A stretch of 64,000 nucleotides of DNA from Streptomyces naganishii JCM 4654 (lineage in GTDB: Bacteria > Actinomycetota > Actinomycetes > Streptomycetales > Streptomycetaceae), in contig NZ_BMVF01000009.1 in the NCBI RefSeq assembly GCF_014650575.1, positions 62,001 to 126,000 of the forward strand. Direction: 5' to 3'. The translations under genes and the position numbers were made by a program. Below, one piece after another: positions 34,384 through 42,327 of the stretch. Below the pieces are notes generated by a model. It ran no database searches. It was not told the origin of the DNA and was given only the letters and a program-made list of their open reading frames with translations. Numbering within the stretch: the stretch's first letter is position 1; each line of letters opens with the position of its first letter.

Positions 34384-34441
34384 CCGGGCCGCGGTGCCGC
34401 CTGGGCGCGACAGGACAAGTGTCGGCGGCACCACGGCCCGG
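34384..34441 (-). terminator. Long hairpin terminator after glxR
   Basis: 18-bp arms (34384-34401 and 34424-34441) pair at 17 positions around a 22-nt loop. The right arm ends 7 bp beyond the glxR stop at 34448, so it is placed to end the hyi-glxR transcript read on the minus strand. Confidence 0.75.
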
Positions 34442-34447
34442 AAGTCC

Positions 34448-35341
34448 TTACACGCGGGCGCCGGACAGGCGCTCGACGGCCCGCAGCAGGGCCGAGTGGT
34501 CGAGGCCCCCGTCGCCCTGGGCGCGCAGCGACGCGACCAGCTGGGCGACCACCGCGCCGACCGGCAGCGCGGCGCCCACCGCACGGGCGGCGTCGGTGAC
34601 GATGCCCATGTCCTTGTGGTGCAGGTCGATGCGGAAGCCGGGCTTGAAGTCGCGGTCCAGGAAGTTGTCCTTCTTGCGCGTCAGCACGGTCGAGCCGGCC
34701 AGCCCCCCGTTGAGCACGTCCAGCGCGGCCTTCAGGTCCACGCCCGACTTCTCCAGGAACACCACGGCCTCGGCGCACGCCTGGATGTTGACGGCGACGA
34801 TCAGCTGGTTGGCGGCCTTCACGGTCTGCCCCGACCCGTGCGGGCCGCACAGCACGATGGTCCTGCCGAGGGCCTCGAAAATGGGCCGGGCCTCGTCGAA
34901 GTCGGCCTGCTCGCCGCCGACCATGATGGACAGCACCCCCTCGACCGCGCCTGCCTCCCCGCCGGACACCGGGGCGTCCAGTACGCGGATGCCCTTGGCC
35001 CGGGCGGCCCCGGCCAGGTCGACCGAGGTCTGCGGGGTGATCGAGGACATGTCGATCAGCAGGGCGCCGGCGCGGGCGTTGCCCAGGATGCCGCCGGGGC
35101 CGTAGGCGATGGCCTCCACCTGCGGGGACGCGGGCACCATCGTGATGATCACGTCGGCGTCGCGCACGGCCTCGGCGATGGAGGAGGCGGCCCTGCCTCC
35201 GGCGGCGGCCAGCCGGTCCAGCTTCTCCTGCTCCAGCGTGTGCCCGGTGACGTCGTAACCCGCCTTGATCAGGTTCTCGGACATGGGGGAGCCCATGATG
35301 CCGAGGCCGATCCAGGCGATCTTCGGGAGGTTGCTGCTCAT
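34448..35341 (-). CDS. glxR: Tartronate semialdehyde reductase (2-hydroxy-3-oxopropionate reductase)
   Basis: A 297-residue beta-hydroxyacid dehydrogenase. The Rossmann motif is IAWIGLGIMGSPMSENL, substrate-binding DAPVSGGEAGAVEG, catalytic GSGQTVKAANQLIVA (Lys) and the C-terminal FRIDLHHKDMGIV. It reduces tartronate semialdehyde to D-glycerate with NAD(P)H. ATG 35341 gives the standard N-terminus; upstream codons in frame are not conserved in character. It lies 57 bp after hyi on the same strand, so hyi-glxR is an operon controlled from the AllR-type operators at 36267-36302. Confidence 0.95.
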   Translation of the reverse strand: MSSNLPKIAWIGLGIMGSPMSENLIKAGYDVTGHTLEQEKLDRLAAAGGRAASSIAEAVRDADVIITMVPASPQVEAIAYGPGGILGNARAGALLIDMSSITPQTSVDLAGAARAKGIRVLDAPVSGGEAGAVEGVLSIMVGGEQADFDEARPIFEALGRTIVLCGPHGSGQTVKAANQLIVAVNIQACAEAVVFLEKSGVDLKAALDVLNGGLAGSTVLTRKKDNFLDRDFKPGFRIDLHHKDMGIVTDAARAVGAALPVGAVVAQLVASLRAQGDGGLDHSALLRAVERLSGARV

Positions 35342-35397
35342 GATGACGGGAATGCCTTCCTGACTTCTGGCCCGACTTCCGGGCGGGGTCGGACAGT

Positions 35398-36228
35398 TCA
35401 GCGCGCTTCGCGCGGCAGCCACTCGAAGGCCTCGGCGCTGGGGCGGTCGCCCGGCTTGTACTCCAGGCCGACCCAGCCGTCGTAACCGGCCTTCCGCAAC
35501 TGGTCGAGCAGGTCCTCCAGGGGGAGCGAGCCCGTGCCGGGGGCACCACGGCCGGGGCTGTCGGCGATCTGCACATGGCCCGTGACGGGTGCGTACCGGT
35601 CGACGACCGTGGGCAGGTCCTCGCCGTTCATGGCCAGGTGGTACAGGTCCATCAGGAACTTCGCGTTCCCGAGGCCCGTCGCCTCGTTGACCTGCTCGAC
35701 GATCCCGACGGCGGCCGGGGCCGACACCAGCGGGTAGCGCGGCGACTCCGGCCGGTTCAGCGCCTCGATCAGCAGGGTCGCGCCGATGCGGTCGGCGGCC
35801 CGGGCCGCGAGCAGGAGGTTCTCCAGGGCGAGCGCGTCCTGCTCGGCCGGGTCAGCGCCCTCGACGCGGTTGCCGTAGAGGGCGTTGAGGGCGCGGCAGC
35901 CGAGCGAGTGTGCGAAGCCGGCGGCCACCTCGACGTTGGCGCGGAACCGCTCCGACTCCTCGCCCGGGACCGACAGCGCGCCCCGGTCGGGGCCGGGCAG
36001 CCGGCCGGCGTAGAAGTTCAGGCCGGTGAGCCGTACGCCGGCGTCCTCGATCGCCTTCCTCAGCGCGTCCAGCTCCGGCTGCGCGGGCGTGGGGGTGTCG
36101 ACCCAGGGCCACCACAGCTCGACCGCGGTGAAGCCCGCCGCCGCGGCGGCCGCGGGGCGCTCCAGGAGCGGGAGTTCGGTGAAGAGGATCGACAGGTTGA
36201 CGTTGAAGCGCTGGTCTGCGAATCCCAT
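35398..36228 (-). CDS. hyi: Hydroxypyruvate isomerase
   Basis: A 276-residue TIM-barrel isomerase of the xylose-isomerase-like superfamily. Seen: FNVNLSILFTELPLLERPAA, AVELWWPW, LTGLNFYAGRLPGPDRG, the metal-binding LLIEALNRPESPRYPLVSA, FLMDLYHLAMNGEDL, HVQIADSPGRGAPGTGSL and the C-terminal WVGLEYKP. It interconverts hydroxypyruvate and tartronate semialdehyde next to Gcl and GlxR. In S. coelicolor Hyi level is reported to affect antibiotic production in an allR mutant. The promoter carries the paired operator. Confidence 0.94.
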   Translation of the reverse strand: MGFADQRFNVNLSILFTELPLLERPAAAAAAGFTAVELWWPWVDTPTPAQPELDALRKAIEDAGVRLTGLNFYAGRLPGPDRGALSVPGEESERFRANVEVAAGFAHSLGCRALNALYGNRVEGADPAEQDALALENLLLAARAADRIGATLLIEALNRPESPRYPLVSAPAAVGIVEQVNEATGLGNAKFLMDLYHLAMNGEDLPTVVDRYAPVTGHVQIADSPGRGAPGTGSLPLEDLLDQLRKAGYDGWVGLEYKPGDRPSAEAFEWLPREAR

Positions 36229-36266
36229 CGGGGCCGCGCTCCCTTCCGTGGTCGCCCTTCCGGCTA

Positions 36267-36302
36267 TTCCGTATAGCGGAAGTTTGTTTCTGCTTAATGG
36301 AA
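36267..36302. promoter_or_regulatory. Paired AllR-type operators at hyi-glxR
   Basis: TTCCGTATAGCGGAA (36267-36281) and TTCTGCTTAATGGAA (36288-36302) are separated by 6 bp, the same geometry as at gcl, aceB and allB. The first is a perfect TTCCG-N5-CGGAA. They lie 39-74 bp upstream of the hyi ATG and cover the predicted transcription start. Confidence 0.75.
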
Positions 36303-36331
36303 GACTGCCGTCGTCCGTCGTGGCTTGTCAA
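36302..36331 (-). promoter_or_regulatory. hyi promoter (-35 TTGACA, weak -10)
   Basis: On the minus strand TTGACA (36331-36326) is followed after 18 bp by CAGTCT (36307-36302). The -35 is perfect and the -10 is weak. The predicted start falls in the operator pair, as it does at gcl. Confidence 0.5.
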
Positions 36332-36392
36332 GGGGTGCGTCCGTCCGGACCGGGGCTGCCCCGGGGGCCCTCGCGCGCGTTAGGTTGAGCCC

Positions 36393-36689
36393 GTGCGATT
36401 GAGAGTGGAGTTCACGACCGAGCCCTTCGACCTGGACGAGGCGCCCGCCCACGCGCTGGAGGCCCGCCGGGTCGTCGAGTCGGCGGAACTGGACGCCGTG
36501 GACGTCGGGCCGTTCGGCAACACCGTGGAGGGTGGCGCGGACGTGGTCCTCGCCGCCGTGGACGCCCTGCTGCGCAGGACCCTGGACGCCGGCGCCACCC
36601 GGATCTCCCTCCAGGTCAACGTGATCGCCGAGGCCCCGGGCGGGACCGCGCAGGGCGGCGCCGCGCCGGGCGGGGAGGGGCAGGGGTGA
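36393..36689 (+). CDS. Thiamine-binding protein-like (DUF77/MTH1187 fold)
   Basis: A 98-residue protein: LRVEFTTEPFDLDEAPAHAL, AVDVGPFGNTVEGGADVVLA, then LRRTLDAGATRISLQVNV. This alpha-beta sandwich family (pfam01910) includes proteins that bind thiamine or HMP. The Gly/Ala-rich tail is not conserved. TAGGTT lies 6-7 bp before the GTG, and no ribosome site is present, so a leaderless transcript is likely. The stop overlaps the GTG of the next gene (GTGA), which couples it to a HTH protein. The ligand here is unverified. Confidence 0.7.
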   Translation: MRLRVEFTTEPFDLDEAPAHALEARRVVESAELDAVDVGPFGNTVEGGADVVLAAVDALLRRTLDAGATRISLQVNVIAEAPGGTAQGGAAPGGEGQG

Positions 36690-37048
36690 CCGGCGACGAG
36701 CCCTTCATCGCGGCCGTCAAACCGCTGGTCGACGCGATCGGCGGCGAGCTGCTGCCGCCGGACGAGGCCGGCCCCGACGACGTTGTGCTGACCTGGGAGG
36801 GTGCCGACGCCGTCGCCGTGCGCCTGCCGCAGCTCGCCGACTCCCTCGATCACATCCTGGCCGCGATGGAGCGCCGCAGGGGTGTGCCGCTCGCCGACCT
36901 CGACCGCAAGGCCAAGCAGGAGGTCGTACGGACCCTGGAGGCGCGCGGCGCCTTCTCGGTGCGCCACGGAGTGGAAACCGTGGCCGGCGCCCTGGGCGTC
37001 AGCCGCTTCACGGTCTACAACTACCTGAACCGCGAAAAGGGAACCTGA
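36686..37048 (+). CDS. YheO/DauR-type helix-turn-helix regulator (short)
   Basis: A 120-residue protein. The C-terminal HTH reads LDRKAKQEVVRTLEARGAFS, then VRHGVETVAGALGVSRFTVY and NYLN, the HTH_22 pattern of YheO/DauR regulators. The N-terminal 60 residues (FIAAVKPLVDAIGGELLPPD, WEGADAVAVRLPQLADSLD) are shorter than the PAS-like YheO domain. It sits 170 bp before the urate operon in the same direction, so it is a candidate local regulator, perhaps sensing through the coupled thiamine-binding-like partner. Confidence 0.8.
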   Translation: MTGDEPFIAAVKPLVDAIGGELLPPDEAGPDDVVLTWEGADAVAVRLPQLADSLDHILAAMERRRGVPLADLDRKAKQEVVRTLEARGAFSVRHGVETVAGALGVSRFTVYNYLNREKGT

Positions 37049-37129
37049 CCCCTCGCGCCCCCCGGCGCCCGCACCCGCCGCCCCCGCAGGGCCGCCCCGG
37101 GGCCCACCCAGCCCCCATAACCCGGAATT

Positions 37130-37146
37130 TTCAACAAAGTGTTGAC
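37130..37146. promoter_or_regulatory. 17-bp dyad overlapping the uraD operon -35
   Basis: TTCAACAAAGTGTTGAC has 6-bp arms matching at 5 of 6 pairs around 5 bp. The pattern TTCAAY-N4-TGTTGA is shared with 56047-56063 (aceB) and 62047-62063 (allB). It overlaps the -35 element, so a repressor role is plausible; the protein is unknown. Confidence 0.5.
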
Positions 37147-37170
37147 GGCCTGTTCCTCAGGGCGTTAGCT
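37142..37170 (+). promoter_or_regulatory. Promoter of the uraD-uraH-uricase operon
   Basis: TTGACG (37142-37147), 17-bp spacer, TTAGCT (37165-37170). The predicted start is near 37177, about 43 bp before the uraD GTG. The -35 overlaps the dyad at 37130-37146. Confidence 0.65.
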
Positions 37171-37219
37171 ATCCGCAGCCCGTTCAGCACGACGGCCGTT
37201 CGCGGCCACGGAGGCTGCC

Positions 37220-37732
37220 GTGACTTCGCATTCCATGCCGCCGGGCCTCGCCCGCCTCAACGACCTCCCGGAACCCGCGGCCCGCGCCGCGCTCCTGGAG
37301 GTCTGCGCCGCCACGGCGTGGGCCCGGCACCTGCTCGCCGCACGTCCGTACGCCACCGTCGACGACCTGTGCGCCGCCGGTGACGCCGCCACGGCGGAGC
37401 TCGACGCCGCCGGCCTGGAGGAGGCGATGGCGGGGCACCCGCCGATCGGCCGCCCCAGGCCGGGCGACCCGGCCTCCGCCCGGGAGCAGCGCGGCATGGC
37501 GGGGGCCTCCCCGGAACTCAGGGAGCGGATGCTCGAACTCAACCTGGCCTACCAGGAGAAGTTCGGCCATGTCTTCCTCATCTGCGCCACCGGCAGGACC
37601 GGCGAGCAGATGCGGGACGCGATCGAGGAACGGATCGGCAACTCACCCGAGCGCGAGCGCGAGATCGTCCGCACCGAGCTGGGGAAGATCAACCGCATCC
37701 GACTGACCCGACTCGCCGAAGAGGACGCCTGA
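37220..37732 (+). CDS. uraD: OHCU decarboxylase
   Basis: A 170-residue enzyme that decarboxylates 2-oxo-4-hydroxy-4-carboxy-5-ureidoimidazoline to (S)-allantoin, the last step from urate. Seen: the catalytic-His motif MAGHPPIGRPRPGD, the helix LELNLAYQEKFGHVFLICAT (family motif YexkFGhvFlicA) and the C-terminal LGKINRIRLTRL. GTG 37220 has GGAGG 5 bp upstream. It is the first gene of a four-gene operon with uraH, uricase and an amidohydrolase. Length and motifs are complete. Confidence 0.94.
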   Translation: MTSHSMPPGLARLNDLPEPAARAALLEVCAATAWARHLLAARPYATVDDLCAAGDAATAELDAAGLEEAMAGHPPIGRPRPGDPASAREQRGMAGASPELRERMLELNLAYQEKFGHVFLICATGRTGEQMRDAIEERIGNSPEREREIVRTELGKINRIRLTRLAEEDA

Positions 37733-37735
37733 CCC

Positions 37736-38140
37736 ATGAGCACCGCCGCCGACGCCTCCGTACCCTCCGTGTCCACGCACATCCTGGACACCTCCGCCGG
37801 CCGGCCCGCCGCCGGAGTCGCCGTCCACGTCTCCGCCCGCCCGGGCCGGGACGCGGACTGGCGGTCGCTCGGCGGCTCGTCGACCGACGCCGACGGGCGG
37901 TGCAAGGACCTCCCGGCCCTGCCGGAGGGGACCACCCACGTACGGCTCGACTTCGCCGTGGAGCCCTACTTCACCGACAAGCAAGCCGAGGCGCAGCAGG
38001 ACGCCCCCGCGAATCGGGACAGCGGCCCGGGCGTGTTCTTCCCGGAGGTGGCGATCACGTTCGCCGTCGCACCGGGCGAGCACTACCACGTGCCGCTGCT
38101 GCTCAACCCGTTCGGCTACTCCGTATACCGAGGGAGCTAG
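37736..38140 (+). CDS. uraH: 5-hydroxyisourate hydrolase (transthyretin-like)
   Basis: A 134-residue protein. The family's three signature regions are present: STHILDTSAGRPAAGVAVHV (catalytic His), the Arg strand in THVRLDFAVEPYF, and the C-terminal tetrapeptide YRGS within HVPLLLNPFGYSVYRGS. It hydrolyses 5-hydroxyisourate made by uricase to OHCU, the substrate of UraD. It starts 3 bp after uraD, and the uricase follows 7 bp later, a clear pathway operon. The N-terminal 12 residues are extra relative to short homologues. Confidence 0.95.
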   Translation: MSTAADASVPSVSTHILDTSAGRPAAGVAVHVSARPGRDADWRSLGGSSTDADGRCKDLPALPEGTTHVRLDFAVEPYFTDKQAEAQQDAPANRDSGPGVFFPEVAITFAVAPGEHYHVPLLLNPFGYSVYRGS

Positions 38141-38147
38141 CAGACAC

Positions 38148-39077
38148 ATGGCAGACAATTCCCGCCCCGCCCACCCCGCCGCTCCCGTGGTCCTGGGACA
38201 GAACCAGTACGGCAAGGCCGAGAGCCGCGTCGTCAGGATCACGCGGGACGGCGACACCCACTACATCAAGGACCTGAACGTCTCCGTCGCCCTCTCCGGC
38301 GACATGGACGAGGTCCACACGTCCGGCTCCAACGCCAGCGTCCTGCCGACCGACACCACCAAGAACACCGTGTTCGCCTTCGCCAAGGAGCACGGCATCG
38401 ACTCCGCCGAGCAGTTCGGCATCCACCTCGCACGCCACTTCGTCACCTCCCAGCCGGCGATCCACCGGGCCCGCATACGCGTCGAGGAGTACGCCTGGGA
38501 GCGCATCGAGCACGCGGGGCGCGGCGCGCACTCCTTCGTCCGCAAGGGCCAGGAGACCCGGCTGGCCCAGATCACGTACGACGGCTCGTCCTGGGAGGTG
38601 GTCTCCGGCCTGAAGGACCTGACGGTGCTGAACTCCACGGACTCCGAGTTCTGGGGCTACGTCAAGGACAAGTACACGACGCTCCCCGAGACGCACGACC
38701 GCATCCTGGCCACCGACGTCTGCGCCCGCTGGCGGTTCGGCTGGAGCGACGGCGCCGAGGAGACGCCCGACTGGAACGAGTCCTACGAGCAGGTGAAGAA
38801 GCACATGCTCGAGGCCTTCGCCGAGACCTACTCCCTGTCGCTCCAGCAGACGCTGTACCAGATGGGCACGCGGATCATCGAGCACCGGGCCGAGATCGAC
38901 GAGATCCGCTTCTCCCTCCCGAACAAGCACCACTTCCTCGTGGACCTGCGGCCGTTCGGGATGAAGAACGACAACGAGGTCTACTTCGCCGCCGACCGCC
39001 CCTACGGCCTGATCGAGGCCACCGTCCTGCGCGACGGCCGCGAGGCGCGCATCCCGGCGGACCTCACCAACCTGTGA
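38148..39077 (+). CDS. pucL: Urate oxidase (factor-independent urate hydroxylase)
   Basis: A 309-residue uricase of two T-fold domains. Seen: VLGQNQYGKAESRVVRITRD, the Thr-containing active-site region SVLPTDTTKNTVFAFAKEHG, HFVTSQPAIHRARIRVEEYAW, LKDLTVLNSTDSEFWGYVKD, and the second Phe/Arg/Gln site in EIDEIRFSLPNKHHFLVDL. It oxidises urate with O2 to 5-hydroxyisourate and H2O2, with no cofactor. It is third in the operon. Full length; no peroxisomal-type signal, as expected in bacteria. Confidence 0.96.
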   Translation: MADNSRPAHPAAPVVLGQNQYGKAESRVVRITRDGDTHYIKDLNVSVALSGDMDEVHTSGSNASVLPTDTTKNTVFAFAKEHGIDSAEQFGIHLARHFVTSQPAIHRARIRVEEYAWERIEHAGRGAHSFVRKGQETRLAQITYDGSSWEVVSGLKDLTVLNSTDSEFWGYVKDKYTTLPETHDRILATDVCARWRFGWSDGAEETPDWNESYEQVKKHMLEAFAETYSLSLQQTLYQMGTRIIEHRAEIDEIRFSLPNKHHFLVDLRPFGMKNDNEVYFAADRPYGLIEATVLRDGREARIPADLTNL

Positions 39078-39097
39078 CGGAAGCGAGAAGGACGAAC

Positions 39098-40474
39098 ATG
39101 GCGCCCCAGCGCATCGTCATCGAGAACTGCGCCGTCGCGACCGTCGACGCGCGCGACACCGAGTACGCCTCCGGACACCTGGTCATCGCCGGCGACCGCA
39201 TCGAGTCCGTCGGCGCGGGCCGGGCCCCCGGTGACCTGGACGGCGTCGTACGCCGGATCGACGCGACCGGCCACCTGCTCACCCCGGGCCTGGTCAACAC
39301 CCACCACCACTTCTACCAGTGGATCACCCGGGGTCTGGCAACGGACCACAACCTCTTCGACTGGCTGGTCGCGCTGTACCCGACGTGGGCCCGCATCGAC
39401 GAGGACATGGTCCACGCGGCCGCCCAGGGATCGCTGGCCATGATGGCCCGCGGCGGCGTCACCCTGGCCATGGACCACCACTACGTGTACCCGCGCGGCT
39501 GCGGCGACCTGACCGGCGCGATCGTGCGCGCCGCACGTGAGACGGGCGTGCGCTTCACCCTGGCCCGCGGCTCGATGGACCGCGGGGAGTCGGACGGCGG
39601 CCTGCCGCCGGACTTCGCCGTCGAGAGCATCGACGGAGCGCTCGCCGCGACCGAGGCGGCGATCGACGAGCACCACGACGACTCCTTCGGCGCCATGACC
39701 CAGGTGGCCGTCGCGCCCTGCTCGCCGTTCTCCGTGACCACGGAACTGCTCAGGCAGGGCGCCGAGTTGGCCCGTCGCAAGGGTGTGCGCCTGCACACCC
39801 ACGGCTCGGAGACGGTCGAGGAGGAGAAGTTCTGCCACGAGCTGTTCGGCATGGGCCCCACCGACTACTTCGAGTCGACGGGCTGGCTCGGCGAGGACGT
39901 GTGGATGGCCCACTGCGTCCACATGAACGACTCCGACATCGCCGCCTTCGCCCGCACCGGCACCGGGGTGGCCCACTGCCCCTCGTCCAACGCCCGGCTC
40001 GCGGCCGGCATCGCCCGGGTCCCCGACATGCTGGCGGCCGGGATCCCGGTCGGCCTCGGCGTGGACGGCACCGCCTCCAACGAGTCCGGCGAACTCCACA
40101 CCGAACTGCGCAACGCCCTGCTCGTCAACCGCCTGGGCCCGCACAGGGAAAGGGCCCTGACCGCCCGTCAGGCACTGCGCCTGGGCACCTACGGTGGCGC
40201 GCGGGTGCTCGGCCGCGCAGGGCAGACCGGCTCCCTGGAACCGGGGAAGCTGGCCGACCTGGTGCTGTGGAGGCTGGACACCCTCGCCCACGCCTCGATC
40301 GCCGACCCGGTGGCCGCGCTGGTCCTCGGCGCCGCCGCCCCGGTCACCGCCTCGTTCGTGGGCGGCCGGCAGATCGTGGCGGACGGCCGGCTGCTGCACG
40401 CCGACGAGGACGCCATCGCGCGCTCCACCCGCGAGCAGGCCCAGCGGCTCGCACGCATCGCCGGGCGGGCCTGA
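39098..40474 (+). CDS. 8-oxoguanine deaminase-type amidohydrolase (ATZ/TRZ family)
   Basis: A 458-residue metal-dependent amidohydrolase. The metal sites are NTHHHFYQWITRG (HxH), RLHTHGSETVEEEKF, WMAHCVHMND and GLGVDGTASNESGELHTELR. The combination with HHHFYQ and SSNARLAAG fits 8-oxoguanine/isocytosine deaminases, which yield urate from 8-oxoguanine; guanine deaminase or a triazine hydrolase are alternatives. Its position directly after uricase supports a product that feeds urate. ATG 39098 has AGAAGGA 6 bp upstream. GTG 39074 would overlap the uricase stop and is the alternative. Confidence 0.85.
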   Translation: MAPQRIVIENCAVATVDARDTEYASGHLVIAGDRIESVGAGRAPGDLDGVVRRIDATGHLLTPGLVNTHHHFYQWITRGLATDHNLFDWLVALYPTWARIDEDMVHAAAQGSLAMMARGGVTLAMDHHYVYPRGCGDLTGAIVRAARETGVRFTLARGSMDRGESDGGLPPDFAVESIDGALAATEAAIDEHHDDSFGAMTQVAVAPCSPFSVTTELLRQGAELARRKGVRLHTHGSETVEEEKFCHELFGMGPTDYFESTGWLGEDVWMAHCVHMNDSDIAAFARTGTGVAHCPSSNARLAAGIARVPDMLAAGIPVGLGVDGTASNESGELHTELRNALLVNRLGPHRERALTARQALRLGTYGGARVLGRAGQTGSLEPGKLADLVLWRLDTLAHASIADPVAALVLGAAAPVTASFVGGRQIVADGRLLHADEDAIARSTREQAQRLARIAGRA

Positions 40475-40485
40475 ACAGGCCCAGC

Positions 40486-40511
40486 GGCCCGCCCGCACCA
40501 TCGGGCGGGCC
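40486..40511 (+). terminator. Hairpin terminator after the amidohydrolase
   Basis: Perfect 10-bp arms GGCCCGCCCG (40486-40495) and CGGGCGGGCC (40502-40511) enclose loop CACCAT, 12 bp past the stop. It probably ends the urate operon. Confidence 0.8.
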
Positions 40512-40637
40512 GGGCAGGCCCAGCCGGCTCGCGCGTGCCGGCGCGCGGGCCTGAGCGGCCGAACCCCCAGAACCCCGGCCGGGAGGGACGGCTCCCGGCC
40601 GGTGGCCGTGGACCCGAGCGGTCCGCGGCGGGCCGTC

Positions 40638-40667
40638 TCCGGGGCGCGCGTGGCAGCGCGCCCCGGA
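40638..40667. terminator. Second strong hairpin before the permease gene
   Basis: Perfect 12-bp arms TCCGGGGCGCGC (40638-40649) and GCGCGCCCCGGA (40656-40667) surround a 6-nt loop. It could be a second terminator or a structure in the permease leader, 128 bp before the GTG. Confidence 0.6.
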
Positions 40668-40794
40668 ACGGTCCTCCGTCGCCCACCCGAGGACCCTGCC
40701 CAGGGCCCCCGCCCCCGGTCCCGCACGACCACACACGCACCACCTCCCTGAACCCACGTCAACGACGACGTGTCCACCGACCGGAGGAGCCGCC

Positions 40795-42216
40795 GTGGCC
40801 GCTCACCGCACGCCCCGCGACAAGATCGACGAGATACCGACCCCGGCGGGGTCCACCCATCCCGTCGACGAGAAACTTCCCGCTCTGAAGATGGCGACCA
40901 GCGGCCTCCAGCACGTGGCCGCCATGTACGCGGGCGTGGTCGCCCCGCCCCTGATCGTCGGCGCGGCCGTGGGCCTGTCCGGCGCCGAACTCACCTTCCT
41001 CACCGGCGCCTGCCTGTTCACTGCCGGACTCGCCACCTTCCTGCAGACCCTCGGCGTCTGGAAGATCGGCGCCCGGCTGCCCTTCGTCAACGGCGTCACC
41101 TTCGCCGGGGTCGCCCCGATGACCGCGATCGTCGCCTCCACCAAGGACAAGTCCGACGCCCTGCCGGTCATCTTCGGCGCGGTGATCGTGGCCGGCCTCC
41201 TCGGCTTCCTGGCCGCACCCGTCTTCTGCAAGGCGATCCGGTTCTTCCCGCCCGTCGTCACCGGCAGCGTGATCACCCTCATCGGCGTGTCCCTGCTGCC
41301 CGTCGCCTTCGGCTGGGCCCAGGGCCCCGACCCGGCCGCCGCCGACTACGGCTCGCCGTCCCACCTCGCCCTCGCCGGGGCCACCCTGCTTCTCGTCCTG
41401 CTGCTGCGCCGCTTCACCCGGGGCTTCGTCAAGCAGATCGCCGTCCTCCTCGGCATGGTCGCCGGCACGCTCGTCGCCGTACCGTTCGGGATGACCGACT
41501 TCGGCCCGGTCGCACAGGCCCGGCTGATCGGCTTCCCCACCCCCTTCCACTTCGGCGCCCCGCAGTTCCAGCTCGCCGCGATCCTGTCGATGTGCGTGGT
41601 GATGGTGGTGTCGATGACCGAGTCCACCGCCGACATGCTGGCCCTCGGCGAGGTCGTCGAACGTCCAGCAGACGAGCGGACCATCGCCGCCGGCCTGCGC
41701 GCCGACACCCTCGGCTCCGCGCTCAGCCCGCTGTTCAACGGCTTCATGTGCAGCGCCTTCGCGCAGAACATCGGGCTGGTGGCGATGACCCGCATCCGCA
41801 GCCGGTTCGTGGTCGCCTTCGGCGGTGGCTTCCTGGTCCTGATGGGCCTGTGCCCGGCCGCCGCCTCCCTCATCGCCGTGGTGCCGCGTCCGGTGCTCGG
41901 CGGCGCGGGCGTGGTGCTGTTCGGGTCGGTGGCCGCGAGCGGCATCCAGACCCTCGTACGGGCCGGGCTGGACAAGGACAACAACGTCCTCATCGTGGCC
42001 GTGTCGCTCGCCGCCGGGATCATCCCCATCACCGCGCCGCACTTCTACCACTCCTTCCCCCAGACCGCGCGGATCGTCCTCGACTCCGGCATCTCCACCG
42101 GCTGCCTGGTGGCGGTCGTCCTCAACCTCCTGTTCAACCACGTCGGCAAGGGCCGCGAGGCCCGCGAGGTCACCCACCCCATGGAGACCGCCGAGGAGAT
42201 CGCCGCCGTCCACTGA
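40795..42216 (+). CDS. NCS2-family purine (xanthine/urate) permease
   Basis: A 473-residue permease with about 14 membrane segments. NCS2 signatures: GLQHVAAMYAGVVAPPLIVG with the TM1 Gln-His pair, FVNGVTFAGVAPMTAIV, the substrate-site helix MVVSMTESTADMLALGEVV (Glu in TM8), FNGFMCSAFAQNIGLVAMT (TM10 region) and VVPRPVLGGAGVVLFGSV. These match xanthine/urate transporters rather than uracil ones. It imports purines by proton symport. GTG 40795 has GGAGGAG upstream. Its place after the urate operon supports a purine-catabolic role. Confidence 0.92.
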   Translation: MAAHRTPRDKIDEIPTPAGSTHPVDEKLPALKMATSGLQHVAAMYAGVVAPPLIVGAAVGLSGAELTFLTGACLFTAGLATFLQTLGVWKIGARLPFVNGVTFAGVAPMTAIVASTKDKSDALPVIFGAVIVAGLLGFLAAPVFCKAIRFFPPVVTGSVITLIGVSLLPVAFGWAQGPDPAAADYGSPSHLALAGATLLLVLLLRRFTRGFVKQIAVLLGMVAGTLVAVPFGMTDFGPVAQARLIGFPTPFHFGAPQFQLAAILSMCVVMVVSMTESTADMLALGEVVERPADERTIAAGLRADTLGSALSPLFNGFMCSAFAQNIGLVAMTRIRSRFVVAFGGGFLVLMGLCPAAASLIAVVPRPVLGGAGVVLFGSVAASGIQTLVRAGLDKDNNVLIVAVSLAAGIIPITAPHFYHSFPQTARIVLDSGISTGCLVAVVLNLLFNHVGKGREAREVTHPMETAEEIAAVH

Positions 42217-42327
42217 ACTCGCCACGGAAGCCACCGAGCCGGCCCACCGAGCCGGACCGCTGAACTCGTCCGCGGGGCACGGCCGTTGCGCCGCGCCCCG
42301 CGCACGTGATGCGGCAGGCTTGGCGCC

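Larger units (their letters stand above)
40475..40794. other. 320-bp intergenic region with stacked hairpins
   Basis: No gene is seen. It holds two strong terminator-like hairpins (listed separately), several GGCCC/GGGCC palindromic words that partly repeat the end of the preceding gene (CAGCGGCTCGCA-like copies), and a further 7-bp dyad GGTCCTC-N12-GAGGACC (40670-40695). A promoter for the permease is not obvious. Confidence 0.6.

Noticed and set aside
33194..35105. Two long plus-strand frames and several minus-strand frames over the repeat region
   Set aside because: They result from the 24-bp G/C-rich repeats whose period is a multiple of three, and then run antisense to glxR; no credible start or conserved domain.
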